NCBI GenBank assembly: GCA_900169235.1
Contig: FWCC01000008.1
Span: 62,001 to 126,000, forward strand
From: Zarea fungicola
Lineage: Eukaryota; Ascomycota; Sordariomycetes; Hypocreales; Cordycipitaceae
DNA: 64,000 bases
Direction of reading: 5' to 3'
Part shown: positions 21,357-32,800 of the stretch, in pieces
Position numbering within the stretch: the first letter of the stretch is position 1
How the letters are laid out: each line of letters begins with the position of its first letter
Notes under the pieces: generated by a model
Told to the model about the DNA's origin: nothing
Databases searched by the model: none
Seen by the model: the letters and a program-made list of their open reading frames with translations, nothing else
Program-made: the position numbers and the translations under genes

Positions 21357-22076
21357 ATTATGAATTAAAATGGTGCTCATAGATTTGCCCCCTTTTTTTT
21401 CTTTATTTATGATTAATTCTTTTTGAACGAGTTGATGCAATTGACGGGGAATATACGTAGGTTTGTTTTCTCTTCGAGTCGGATAGCATTCAGATTCTAC
21501 AATCAATTCTTTGTAGACATTTGTGGTAGATGGATAGTATATACCCGCCAAGTCGGCATGCATCATGACAATTTTTTGTCCATTGCTCTGGAATTATTTT
21601 CTCATGTGCAAGCCATGTGTTAGTTGCACTGTTTTCTGTTACAGGTCGTTAATCCTCCCTCAATCCCCTCACCTGTAAATTTAAATGATGGGAAACATGA
21701 AAGCAGTAACACACAACTACATTTCGTCTTATAGCTGAAATAGAAAGCAAATCCCAAAAGAGAAGGGGAAGAAAACCCCGACAAATACAAGTACAAGGTG
21801 TAGAAGAAAGGAAAACGGGTTACCTTCTTCGCCTTGTGACGAAAATCAAAGCCCTCCCTGTGTCCCTTATACCTTTCTTTGTAAACACCCTATAAGACGC
21901 CCGTGAGAAAACAAAGAAGCCCTTTTCTTCTCCAAAATAATACAACGAGAAAATATCAACATTCTCCTTTGCTTTCTCTATTTTTTTCAAAGTCAATTTT
22001 TTAATGTGTAGTATCGTCAAATTTCCCCTAATTCATCGATACTTGAATTTTTGTTGCACTTGCCTCTTCTCTCGAT
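21357..22076. other. Tail-to-tail intergenic spacer
   Basis: AT-rich spacer between the polyglutamine regulator and the SNF5-type gene, containing both 3' flanks. No gene recognised. Confidence 0.5.
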
Positions 22077-23987
22077 TCAACCAGCACGAATATCTTGCAA
22101 ATGTAAATTCTTTGTTTGACGAGGGAGTTTGCGATCACGCTCGTACAAGAAGCCACAGTTGGCGCAGAGTGTCTAGAAGCGAAAAGAGAGTTAGCATCGT
22201 TTGCTATGAATAACAAAAAAAAAAAAAGGAAAGTAGTAATTGTTTTGTTGACGTACTCTTTGGCCTGCAGGGCCATCACGGACAGCCCAGACACTCGATC
22301 CCCAGATGCGACAGTGCAGACATCGCCAGTTGTACCGCTCGGCATCCGTGAGAGCGCCGCCACCACCACCGCCGTATCCGCCGGCGTCGGGGGTGCCGCG
22401 CCCACCGGGCGTGCCGCCTCGTCCCAAGGGGCTGAGACTGCGGAAGCGGCGCTTCTTCTTGGACCGCTCGCCGCGGCCCATCCGCTCTTCTTCCGGCTCA
22501 AACGGTGTGGCCGGCGCACCACCAAACGGCGTGCCACCGAGCATGCCCGTCGTCGAGCTGAAGCGGGCCGTTTCGCGTCGCAGACGGCGGACCTGGCGCT
22601 CGCGGTCGCCCTCGCGCTTCTCCATCTCCTCCTTGCTCAGAATCTCCACCTTGGGCTCCCAGTCCTCGGCGAGGTGGTCAGGGTCGTAGCGCCAGCCGGC
22701 CTCGGTGCCGAGCGCAGCATCGTTGGGCAGTTCCTGCTGGAGGCCGCCCCAGCCCGCGACGAGCCCACCGGCCTCGCAGGCCTCCTTCTTGAGTCGTAGC
22801 ACGGCTTCATAGATGGCGTGCGTCATGGCGGGCACCCACTCACCGTGCAGGCCTAGGTCGGCGCATGTCGTCTTGGCAAAGGCCTCAGCAGTGCCAGGCG
22901 GGTGCAGAAGAGACCACTCAAACTTGTCCGTGTACAGCATCGATGACATGTTGAGGTTGAGGTTTATGATGCACCGATACGTGTCATCTGGATTGAAGTC
23001 GTCGGAGTCAGGGAGGATGGCCGTGGCCTCGGCCGTGACGGCTGGCACACCAGGTGCCTGTCCGGGGACGGGCGTCGCGGGCGGCTGCTGTTGTTGGTCT
23101 TGCGACTCAATCCTCGAAAGTTGGTATCGCGCGGCCGAGTACGGCGAGATGTCTCTGGTAGTTGGACGATCCCTGGCCACAGGCGCAGGCGCAGCACCAT
23201 TAGTGGCGGCGGTGTGTGGTGGTGGCACTGGCAGGGTGGCCGGGTCGGAGTGAAAGAGGGGATGCAGCGCGACGCCGGCGTACTCCTCGAGCTGCGTGCG
23301 AATTTGCCTGCTAATGTCGGCCGCAACGTGTTGCCTGTTGGGGAGATCGAGATCCTGGGTAAGCGTCTGCGCAAACTGATCAGTCGTGATAAGAGTCTCG
23401 TGCAGATTCCAGCAAAAGATGTCGCGCAGCTTGTAGGGAACCGTCATCTCCTGTTGGCGGTACTGTGGTAGCGAGAGGTCGACACCGGGCGTGTTGGGTG
23501 GCGGAAAGGGCGGGTGCGGCACAAAGGAAGGGATGTCGAGATCGATGCGGATAGGTATCAGGGTCAATGGCATATTCGCCTGGGCGGCATTTTGCTGGTC
23601 GCTTCGTATGGACCTCGTCTTGCCCATCCAGTCCCGCCAGATGGGCTGGAGGTTGACGGGTTGGATCGTGTCCTTGCCCGCCTTGTCGGTCCAGTCCTGG
23701 GTCTTGGACTGGCCCTGCATCCGCAGACTGCGCAGGCCGGTCGGACGACGTCTCGGGTCATCGCTATCATCTTCAAGGTCGTCGTATCCGTCCTCGGCAT
23801 AGTTAATTATCGTGGTGCCACGCTTGGTGGTGCGGGAAAGGGGGTTCTGGACGGGCGCGCTGGGTAGCACGGGGGTGAGTAGCGAATTGTTGTATGCACG
23901 CAGTCGCGGCGCGTAGCTGGACTGGAACGCCTGGGGTTTCGCTCGCTCAACTGCCGGCGCGGCAGGGTTTGGGGCCGCGACGGACAT
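22077..23987 (-). CDS. SFH1: SNF5/SMARCB1 family chromatin-remodelling subunit (Sfh1-like)
   Basis: Two exons (23987-22257, 22172-22077) with an 84-bp intron that carries a 12-nt homopolymer tract give 608 residues. The start at 23987 (MSVAAPNP) precedes the conserved FQSSYAPRLRAYNNSLLTP block; the frame stays open upstream but without conserved content. The SNF5 domain covers about residues 139-460, starting MPLTLIPIRIDLD and including the first repeat (CWNLHETLITTDQFA) and the second (LNMSSMLYTDKFEWSL). The C terminus carries a GATA-like finger: Cys556 and Cys559 (CLHC) before the intron, Cys580 and Cys583 (CANC) after it, with WAVRDGPAGQR between. This is the core subunit of an RSC or SWI/SNF complex, acting on nucleosomes in the nucleus. 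Family assignment is firm; the choice of Sfh1 over Snf5 rests on overall resemblance of the N-terminal block. Confidence 0.9.
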
Positions 23988-24620
23988 GACGAAGCTGGGA
24001 GTGGGCGACAGCCGATTCGATTCGCAAGGGAGTGGGCGGTTGGCCCAGAGGACAAAAGGCCCTGTTATGGTGATTTGGAGCTCTGCCGGACGCGCACTCG
24101 GCCGGGTCTGGACGGATTTAATGGCGCCTCGAGCAATTCGTGCGTGGCAATGTGATGGAGGTTGGAATAGGCAGCGGCGCAAGATGGAAAAGACGTGGGA
24201 TTGAGAAGGTGTCGCGACGAGCTAAGCAGATTGAGAGTCCCGTTTCTTTTGAGTCGCGCGCGTTTGCGTTTGCTAGTAGAAAAATCGGAATATCCCGGTT
24301 ACGTAAGCAGGCTGGAACATTGCGGTGCGGGTACAGCACAGCAGCAAGCGACACGACAGCAAAAATACTAATGGCAAAAAAAAAAGAATATATAGCACTG
24401 TCAACTATGCCATCATATCAATTTTAATTTAATTCCTCATGACAGTCAGTTTTTTGACAGCATATTCCTAATACATTTTTTGGCGTTGAATGACAGTCTC
24501 TTGCAACAGGTCGGAAAACTAGAACGGCTTCTGTCCAACGCTTTATTTCCAACACGCATACAGTTAGCTATCCGAATTCAACTAATTCAAGTTGAAATTA
24601 CTGTTGCAGGATATTTCAAC
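23988..24620. other. Intergenic spacer
   Basis: Promoter side of the SNF5-type gene and 3' flank of the CAP-family gene. AT-rich around 24355-24480. No gene recognised. Confidence 0.5.
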
Positions 24621-25195
24621 TTACACATTGCCCTCGGGGCTGAATCGGCACACAACAAAGATCTTGTACGCATCCGAGATGCTGTAAGCGCGTGCGCATC
24701 CGATTTCCGTCGACTGAGACCACATGCATTGCGCTAGAGAGATTAAAAAAAGAAGACAAGTCAGTATCCCCTTGCACATCTGTGCTCCCGTCATGACCAT
24801 GGTGACCTACACCAGTGCAGCCAGGGCTCGTGGCCCGTCGTGATGGGCTGGTTATTGTACAGCGGTGCCTGTGCCAGCCAAGCATGCATCCCCGACTGGA
24901 AGGGAGCATCATAGGTCGGGTGGCATCCGGTTGCCTCCTGAACGTAGAGGACCTCGCCCTGCTGGGGACGGAAATCTCCCGTGGCATGCTCAAAAGGCAC
25001 CTTGCCGCTCGCTATGAGGTTGGCCCAGAGCTTTGCGTAGGCGGCCAGGTCGGCGTTCCATGACAGCGGCTTGACCAGTTTCTCGGCGCGGGCCGCGTTG
25101 ACCATGTTGAAGGCCGAAACTAGATCATCACTCTGTGCCGTAACTACAGTGAGCGAAGCAGCCAAGCTGGTGAGAATGACCTTGTCAAATCGCAT
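24621..25195 (-). CDS. Secreted CAP-superfamily (PR-1/SCP) protein
   Basis: Exons 25195-24811 and 24733-24621 with a 77-bp intron (GTAGGT donor, CTCTAG acceptor) give 165 residues. Splicing creates HWSQCMWSQST, which matches the CAP signature 1 pattern, and this fixes the junction. A signal peptide covers residues 1-20. The CAP domain follows, with early helices (FNMVNAARAEKLVKPLSWN, LAAYAKLWANLIAS), a FEHATGDF segment and the second signature VVCRFSPEGNV at the C terminus. CAP proteins are extracellular; fungal and yeast members bind sterols or other lipids. No membrane anchor is present. The gene is head-to-head with the mitochondrial ZIM17 gene, but nothing suggests a shared function. Confidence 0.88.
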
Positions 25196-25835
25196 TTGAA
25201 AAGGACAAATAATTGGTCAATGTTGGCAGACTGCGTGAAGCTCTCGTATCACCTTGGCCGCGCAGGTACGCCAGTAATCGGCTCCGATGTTGCGGGGGTT
25301 TTTTTTTTTGGATTATGTTCAAAACTTGAATTTCTCAATCTGTGTGCAAAGTATGAACATGAAGGAACATATAAGCTTTGCTCCTGCGTTTGCTCACTTC
25401 GGTCCGCGGCCAGCTGGCAAGCTCGAGCACCAAATCACTAAGCAGTTCTAGCAGCACATGGACAGCAGTAAAAATAGTCAATAATAATAATAATAATAAA
25501 ACTACAGCTCCAAATTAAACATGAAACATGAAACAACTCTCGTGTAGTGAAATTCTAAAGGGGGGGAAATCGTCATTTTCGCAAAGAATATGCAGCACAA
25601 GGTTACACACTGACACGACTACAAACTGAGGCTAACAAGAGGCTTCTAAAAAATCGCCCCCCAAAAGTACCAACTCTCTCCAAAATTATTTTTGGAGCGC
25701 CCCAGACACTTAAGCACCACACCTTTTTCTTGCACCAACCTGTTTGCCTGTCTCCTGACAGCCTCTGCTTTTTCTCTCAGTCTCTCTCTCTATCCCTCTG
25801 TCGCATTCCACAATCGCATCGCCACTCCTCACATC
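25196..25835. other. Divergent promoter region with (ATA)n microsatellite
   Basis: Shared upstream region of the CAP-family gene (minus) and ZIM17 (plus). It includes an ATA trinucleotide run at about 25480-25500 and a CT-rich leader from about 25735 to 25800 in front of ZIM17. No gene seen. Confidence 0.55.
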
Positions 25836-26414
25836 ATGGCCTCCCGCACAGCATCGTCTCTACTGCGCCAACTGCGTCCCAGCGCATTCCGCCAAACTGC
25901 CATGTGCACATCATCATCCCTACGACACTCATCACCTATTGCCCCCATCGCACGACTGCAACAACCTCTTCTCCTCCGTGCCGCCCACACGATCCCCAAG
26001 CCGCCCACACCCTCACAGCACATCCAAACAGGGCCAGCACCAGCCACATCCACAGCCAGCGAAACCGCTCCCGCGTGGCAGCCCGAGGACGCACCATTGA
26101 CAGAAGGCGAGCGGCCCGAGCCCAAGAACCCGGCCTACTACCAGCTCTCCTTCACATGCGTCCCCTGCAGCCACCGCTCGCACCACAACATCTCCAAGCA
26201 AGGGTACCACACGGGGTCCGTCCTCATTACCTGCCCCGGCTGCCGCAACAGGCACGTAATCAGCGACCACCTCAACATCTTTGGCGACAGAAAGGTGACA
26301 GTTGAGGATTTGATGCGCGAAAAGGGACGACTGGTCAAGCGAGGCAGCCTGGGCGAGGACGGCGACATTGAGTTTTGGCCGGATGAAGAAGTCGCCACAG
26401 ACTCCAAGGCGTGA
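25836..26414 (+). CDS. ZIM17: Mitochondrial DNL-type zinc finger protein Zim17/Hep1
   Basis: Single exon, 192 residues. The start at 25836 gives an N terminus rich in Arg, Ser and Ala with no acidic residues (MASRTASSLLRQLRPSAFR), a typical mitochondrial presequence. After a Pro/Thr-rich linker, the conserved zinc ribbon runs from about residue 100. Cys108/Cys111 (CVPC) and Cys133/Cys136 (CPGC) bind zinc, and they frame SHHNISKQGYHTGSVLI. The DNL motif is present as DHLNIFGD. Zim17 keeps matrix Hsp70 (Ssc1) soluble and so supports protein import and iron-sulfur cluster biogenesis. The acidic C-terminal tail (GDIEFWPDEEVA) is usual for fungal members. An AATAAA motif lies at 26436-26441, just after the stop. 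Confidence 0.93.
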   Translation: MASRTASSLLRQLRPSAFRQTAMCTSSSLRHSSPIAPIARLQQPLLLRAAHTIPKPPTPSQHIQTGPAPATSTASETAPAWQPEDAPLTEGERPEPKNPAYYQLSFTCVPCSHRSHHNISKQGYHTGSVLITCPGCRNRHVISDHLNIFGDRKVTVEDLMREKGRLVKRGSLGEDGDIEFWPDEEVATDSKA

Positions 26415-26837
26415 AGTGAAGCTCATGAAGAGAGAAATAAAAGCCATTTGGCTATACACGATGATGGCTCTAGGCAGGATGATACAATAAAAGGATAAAA
26501 TGAGGGGAGGAAAGGGCGTGTACGATCAAAGGATTAGCATGTACGGATTATTTTGTACTATTAAGGGATAAAAGGACCATGTAAAAGAAACGGCGTTGAT
26601 GATTAGGGAATACCCTCCTCTGGTGCATCAAGGAGTTGACAACAGTTTATAAATGTACATTTGACAATATATTCGTCTAAATCTTCAAGTACGGCTCTTC
26701 TTTTTTTTCCGAGCCACCAACGAAATAACTAATAATAAAACAACGCCCAAAACTCCATGAATGCATACATGCCATGAGCCTTTCTATTGTTTCTTCCAGT
26801 CTCTTTGTCTTCCACATCCATCTGCTTCAATCCCCGT
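26415..26837. other. Tail-to-tail intergenic spacer
   Basis: Spacer between ZIM17 and UTP20, AT-rich, with an AATAAA at 26436-26441 on the plus strand that could serve ZIM17 polyadenylation. No gene recognised. Confidence 0.5.
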
Positions 26838-29800
26838 TCACCACGTCTTGTACGTCTGCCTCATCGTCTTTTGCTCCGTGGACCGCACCTTTCTCCTCAT
26901 CTTGTTCCTATCCAGCTTCTTCCTCTTATCCCGGCTGTGCTTTTCCGGCTGCGCCAGCGCCTCAATCTTACGCTTCGCCGACCGTGCCTGCCTCCTCTTT
27001 TTCACACCCTCACGAATGGTCAGCAGCAGCTTCGTGTACTCAGCCGTACCAAACTTCTTTTGCAGCGAGTCCATCATGATTTGCGCACGCGTCTTAATGG
27101 CATCGAGCTTGACCCGGAACTCGTCGTCAGCACTAAACGGCACAGGAATCGAAGGGTCCGTCAGGTGATGCAGAGGCTCCAAGCACTTGCGCAGAGAGGG
27201 TCGCAGGCGCTCGACGGGGATGCGTCGCGCAATCGTCTCGAGCGCCTCCATGGCATAGATTTTCGGTACAATCGCGTAAGCGCGTGGGCGAATCTCCTTG
27301 CGCAGAATGTGGGAGAGGCGCCAGAAGAGGTAGCCAATGTCACGAGGTCGCTGTGCGACGACCACCTCTTCGTCATCTTGGTCTGCGGCTTCCTCTTCTT
27401 CTTCTTCTTCCTCCTCGTCATTCTCGATAGAATCAGCCTCCTTGGCAGTCCTCTTCTCAGGCACATCAGCAAGACGCGGTCCAAGGAAGATGATGACTTG
27501 GGTGACTTCCTTGGCCAGCGCCTCATCGACTTGCGTGCCACCCAAGACGTTCAAGCCTAGCCGCACAAAGTCTTGCAGTTTTTCCACGGGTAGGGTGAGA
27601 CCGTATGATCCCTCCAGCGGTTTCCCAGGCGCGTTGTTGCCAGTCTGCTTCGCGAAATCGGCCAGGTACGCGGCAATCAGGCGAATCGTCGCCAGTCGCA
27701 CATTACCATCCTCGTGCTGCAGGCAGAGGGCAACGTTAATCCACAGCTGTGCGTTTTCGGGCGTGAGAATCTGTTCGGGATACTGCACCGTCAGGAGCTG
27801 CACCGTGGCAATGACTGTGCTGACAAGGTCGGCATCCAACTCAGTGACGTCCTTAGCGAGCAGGTCCCCAATCGTGGATAGAACAAGCCTGTAGTCCTTT
27901 TTGTTTTTGCCAGCACCCTCATTCGCCTCAAAGTAGTACCCAAACACCAGCAAGCCTAGCCTCAGTACTGGCAGGTTATCCTTCTTGTCCAGCCATGACC
28001 GCAGCAAGACGAGGAACTGTTGCATGCGCTCCTTGTCGGATTTTCTGAAAATCTCCTTGATCAGCTCGCCCGCCGCCAGCTGACACTTTTCACTGTCGTC
28101 ATTGGCTAGAACAAAGAACAGCGGGAGGAAGCATGTCGACGCCACCTGCTGCACAAACTCGTCTGACGCCTTCAGGAGAAGCAGGTGCAGCATCTCCATG
28201 ACGGACAGCCGACCACCTTCGCGCTCATACTTGAGGTTGGCAACGATAAAGTCGAGCTGCTTGACCCAGCGTGCCTTTTTCTGCGGGTACTCGCGAATGA
28301 ACTGGAAAAAAGCACCGCGTGCAAGATCTCTGGTGTCCTTGTCGTCATTAGTAATCATGACAATACCGACATGGTCCAGGCTATCGTACACCGTGGCCGT
28401 CTCGATGCGGCGCTCAAGAACGGATCGGAGAAAGTTGAATGTGACGTGGCGATATAGTGGTTCCGTGAAGTCATCCTTGAGCTTTCCGAGTAGCATGTCC
28501 ACGGCAGTATCCTTGACCACAACATCGCGACGGTCACGGAGAATGACTGACAGCAGCTTCAGAGCAGCCTGCGCTAAATCAGTCGTGGTCGATGTAGAGG
28601 TGGAAATGCTTTTTGTCGTCTCTCTGACGGCAACGCGGAAAATATTGACCCCATCCTCGCCTGAAATGGGCACTTTGGCAATGACTGCCAGTAGGCGGAA
28701 AGCAGAAATTTTTACTTCATCCTCACCATCAACAATGGCATCGCCTATGATGGGGATGAATCCGGCAATGTTCTCGGGCGTGCGAAGACCATCGTGCTTC
28801 TTTAGCATGGCTCGAAGAATGTCAAATGCAAATCGCATTAGCTTGTAGGTGTGCTTGACTGCCTTGCCACGGTCGCCGCTCCTCTTGGCGCCCTTCTGCA
28901 CAAGATACTTGCGCACTCTCGGATCCATCTTATTCTCCATTTCAGGCTTTTGGCTTGTGTAGACGTGTTGAATGACTTCGTAGCAAAAGACTAGGGTATC
29001 ACGGCTCTCCGCGGCTGGGTTCTGCAATAAGCCAACAGTGATGCGCGACATAAGCGCATCAATCTTGCGAACCATCTTCAGATCAACTTTTTCCATGAGC
29101 AGCGCCTGGAGAGGTTTCACCAGGTCAATGAGGCGGGTAATTGTGGCCGTCTTGGCGACAAGCTCCATGGAATCTTGACTCTTGCTGCCCTTGATTTCCT
29201 TCATTTGCGTAGTGTACCCCTCGGCATCTTTTTCCTGTCCAACGACACCGAAAATGTCATCCATGACGACATTAACAATGGACGGCAGGCAATGGTCAAG
29301 ATCTCCAGGCCCAAAAGAGGGCACAGAGGCGACCAAGATGGAGTGCATGGTATACGATAGCACGTGTAGCTGGTAACCTCGCGTCAGAGCACTTCGAAGC
29401 TCCCTGAGGATGAAGCCAAAGAAGCCTGGTCCGAGAATGACGGCAATCTGGACAAGAGTATCTCGCGTCAAATCTCTGGATTCGATACTCTTGCTGCGCA
29501 GAATGTGGCAAATGTCGGTCAAAACAGCAGCCAGCTTCTGGTTCATTTGACGCTCGGGCAGAAGCCTCAGCAGCTTGACGATAATGACGCCAACGGGGAC
29601 ACGGTAGCTGACTTCTGATTCATCCTTCTCGTGAAGATATTTGGTCAGAGGTGGCAGGAAGTAGTCTGAGATGTCGACTGGAAGCTGGTTCTTGGATACG
29701 GTAAGTGCTAGGCGTTGTTTCTGTACTGGTTTAGGGTCAGGTGCAGTTACATCTTCCGAGTCAACTTCCATAGCGTCTTCCCCTTCCGTAGTCTCTTGGG

Positions 29801-32800
29801 ATGCATTCAAGGCGTCTGCAAATCTAGCAGCTAGTCGTACAGTTTGCTTTTGCAGCTCTGGCTTGGATCCGACGTAGCTGATGTACCGTTGGAGCGTAGT
29901 GCGGTAGTGGTTCCAGTGAAGTGACATGGCAAGGCTACTGATTGTCGTAATGGCCTGTGCACTGAGTCCGTGGTCATCGGCGCCTTCCTCGCGGCCAAAG
30001 ATAAAGTGCTCTAGTAGCGGGATGAAGAAGTGTGCCAAGTTCTGGCTGCCCATCTCGTGGGCAACGTTGGCAGCCTCGAGAGCACGGAGTGCTTCCAATT
30101 GGCGTGCGACAGCGGGGCTCAAAAGGTTGAAGAAGAAAGCAGGCTCGGCCATCTCCTCATTCTGCTCATCCAATAGTCCCTTAAGATCTGCGATGGGTGG
30201 CCAGTCAGGCATTGTGCTCAGTAAAAAGCCAAACACGCGGAGCGTCTCGCGACGAACTGTCTCGGACGATTCACGAGCGCATGCATGGATGGATGGCACT
30301 AGAACAGACTTGAGTGTCTCCTCAAACACGAGCTTTACCTCGGCGGGCTGGGCATCGGCGACATTTTGCACAAAGCGTCGCAGGCCGTCGGCAGAGTTTG
30401 TCGATAGCACACCAAACTCTTGGTCGTCACGGATGAAGTAAATGAGATTATGAAGAATGGGTAGCCATTGTTTTGGGCTCCAAACAACGCCTTTGTGTAC
30501 AGCGGCAATGGTGGTGAAGGCAGCCAGGCGTCGGTCGTAGTCAGGCTCATCCAGGCGGCCCTTTTTGTACGAGTTTAACTCATCGCATAAGCTAGCGACA
30601 ACAGCTACCTCAGAATCCTGCTTGGACAGTGCGAGGAGGGCGCGAGCAAGCGATTGTCTGTTTTCGCGGTCTTTGAAATAGCTGAACAAGGCGGATAGTG
30701 TCTCATACACCTGTTTTAGGAGTTGCTGGTCCTGCCCAGCGTGGTCCATGGAAACGAAGCTCTCAACAATGAGCAGGATGCGTCCCTTAGCCTTTGGGCT
30801 AACGCGTCTCGGTGGCTGGTTTAGTAGATAGCTTGAAATACGGATGACAGATTGAATGTTCTCAATGTTTTGCACGACAACGGCAAATGCCAAGATTGTC
30901 TCTATGCACGCCTCCAGAAGAGAGTGGCTGACGGTTTGCTCCTCCAGTACCTTTGTGACGCTCGCCAGGACCTGCTTCACGTTGGCATCCAACAACTCCG
31001 CCTTGATAAGTTCGTTGAATTCTGATTCGCTGGCCGGCGCAACGGCTAGTTTGACGAGGTTGCGCAGGATCTCGAGTGAGTGGATCTTGACGTCGTCCTT
31101 TGTCTTTGCGGCGGTGATACAGTCCACGACTGCGGGCAAGACTCCAACAGGCAATGATTTTCCATGGGGTGCAAGAAACAGGGCTGATTTGGGCAGAACG
31201 GACCATGTAAAGAACAAGTGCATAAGCCCGGAAATACCTTGCGTAGTTTCCACAGCGAGATTCTCGATTCTTGGCGCCACAACCTCTTCAATGATGAGGT
31301 CATGATATGGCTCCCACCGAAAATCCTGTGCGTTCTGGAAAAGCGAGATGACGCACTTGATGCCAGTAACTCTAATCACCTTGAGAAGCGACGCATTGCT
31401 GGCCTTATCGCTCTCTTCAACTTCGTCGGACACAACGTCTCTCAGGTTGCGGCCGGCATAGACCAAACAATACATGACGGGGTTCAGAACCTTTTCCATA
31501 TATCGCGATACGTTTGGACCCATTTCGGTAATGAGTGATGAAATCATGTTGAGGAAACCGACTTGTTGACGGGCTGTAATTATGGGCTCGCTAAACGACG
31601 CCTTCAGCTGTACAGCAGACGGCCCAAGGACCTGCACACCACGGAGCTTCCCCACGGCGATATCGAGAAAATCACCCATATCTTGGAGTGTGAGATTGCG
31701 AATCACGGCGAGACGGGTAGCCTGCAAGCCATGGCGGCCACTGGCTGCGCCTTTCTTGGAGATAGTTCGGCCATACAGCAAGCGCAGGAGAACAGGCATC
31801 AGCTCCGGCCTATGTGCCACCTTGATGAGTTCGTCATCCTGTAAAAACACTGCGAGCTCATTCTTGAAGCGCGCCTCGTCGAGAAGGAATTCGAGGTTTT
31901 CCTGGTACGTCTTAATGGCCTCCTGCTTCCATGCCAGGATGCCCTTGAGCGCCAGTTTCTGCACCTCGACGTCACCATTTTCCAACAGCCGCAGTAGCGC
32001 CTCGTAGACCTTTTCGTGCTGAAACAGAACCTTGGGGTTGCCCACCTGCGAAAAGACACCGATGATTGCCTTTCTGTCGGCCAGCGACCAGTTCTCGTCA
32101 CCACCAGAGTCTGCATCCTCATCGGCGGGGTCCTCCGTTGTATCCTCGGACTCGCCAGCCCAGGACAGAAAGTGAGGTACAAGCTGGCGGGATCTCTTCT
32201 CCGCAATGGCAGGCAGTGCATTAAAGACCTTGAGCGCGCGACCACGGGCAAACTCGGCAACTATTTCAACGAGCTGCTGCTCCTGGTCAAAGGTTTCCAG
32301 CATCTTGGTGGCGGCACCCATGGCATCCTCCTGCACCTTTTGTCCAGATCGCAGAAGCTTCATGTAGGCCGTGCAGTCAAAGTCGGACAGCACGGGTCTC
32401 CGTAAGGCAGAGCCGTCACCTTGGGGGGCTTTCCATCGTGGGGAGGGCATATCGATCCATCGGAATGCAATCTTGGCAATGGCCTCCTCGCCCGCTTTTG
32501 ACTGAGCAACCAGCTTCAGGGTTTCTATGGCATCATCCCAGACAGGTGATAGCTTCACAGTCATCATACCAAACACAAATGAAGGAATGGCTTCAGCGAC
32601 CCAGCTTGAGCTCCCCGCCAGGGCATGCGCCTGGCCAAGGTTACGCATCAGCATACCAATGCTTCTGGTATTCTGTAGTTGAAGAGGAGTCTCCTCGATT
32701 TGTAACATTAAGTCAATGGCGCTTGCGGACTTATCCATGTATTGTAATAATTGTAGGGAGACTAGGCGAATCTCATGTGAAGGTGAACCCAAGTTCTCAA

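Noticed and set aside
20723..21382. Long Ala/Thr-rich, Ser/Asn-rich and minus-strand Leu-rich frames
   Set aside because: They are shadows of the CAG/CAA/CAC repeat in the transcription factor; triplet repeats open all frames.
26838..27560. Open plus-strand frames opposite the UTP20 3' end
   Set aside because: Antisense shadows of a well-supported conserved gene, Ser/Arg-rich as expected for complement of acidic and basic codons.
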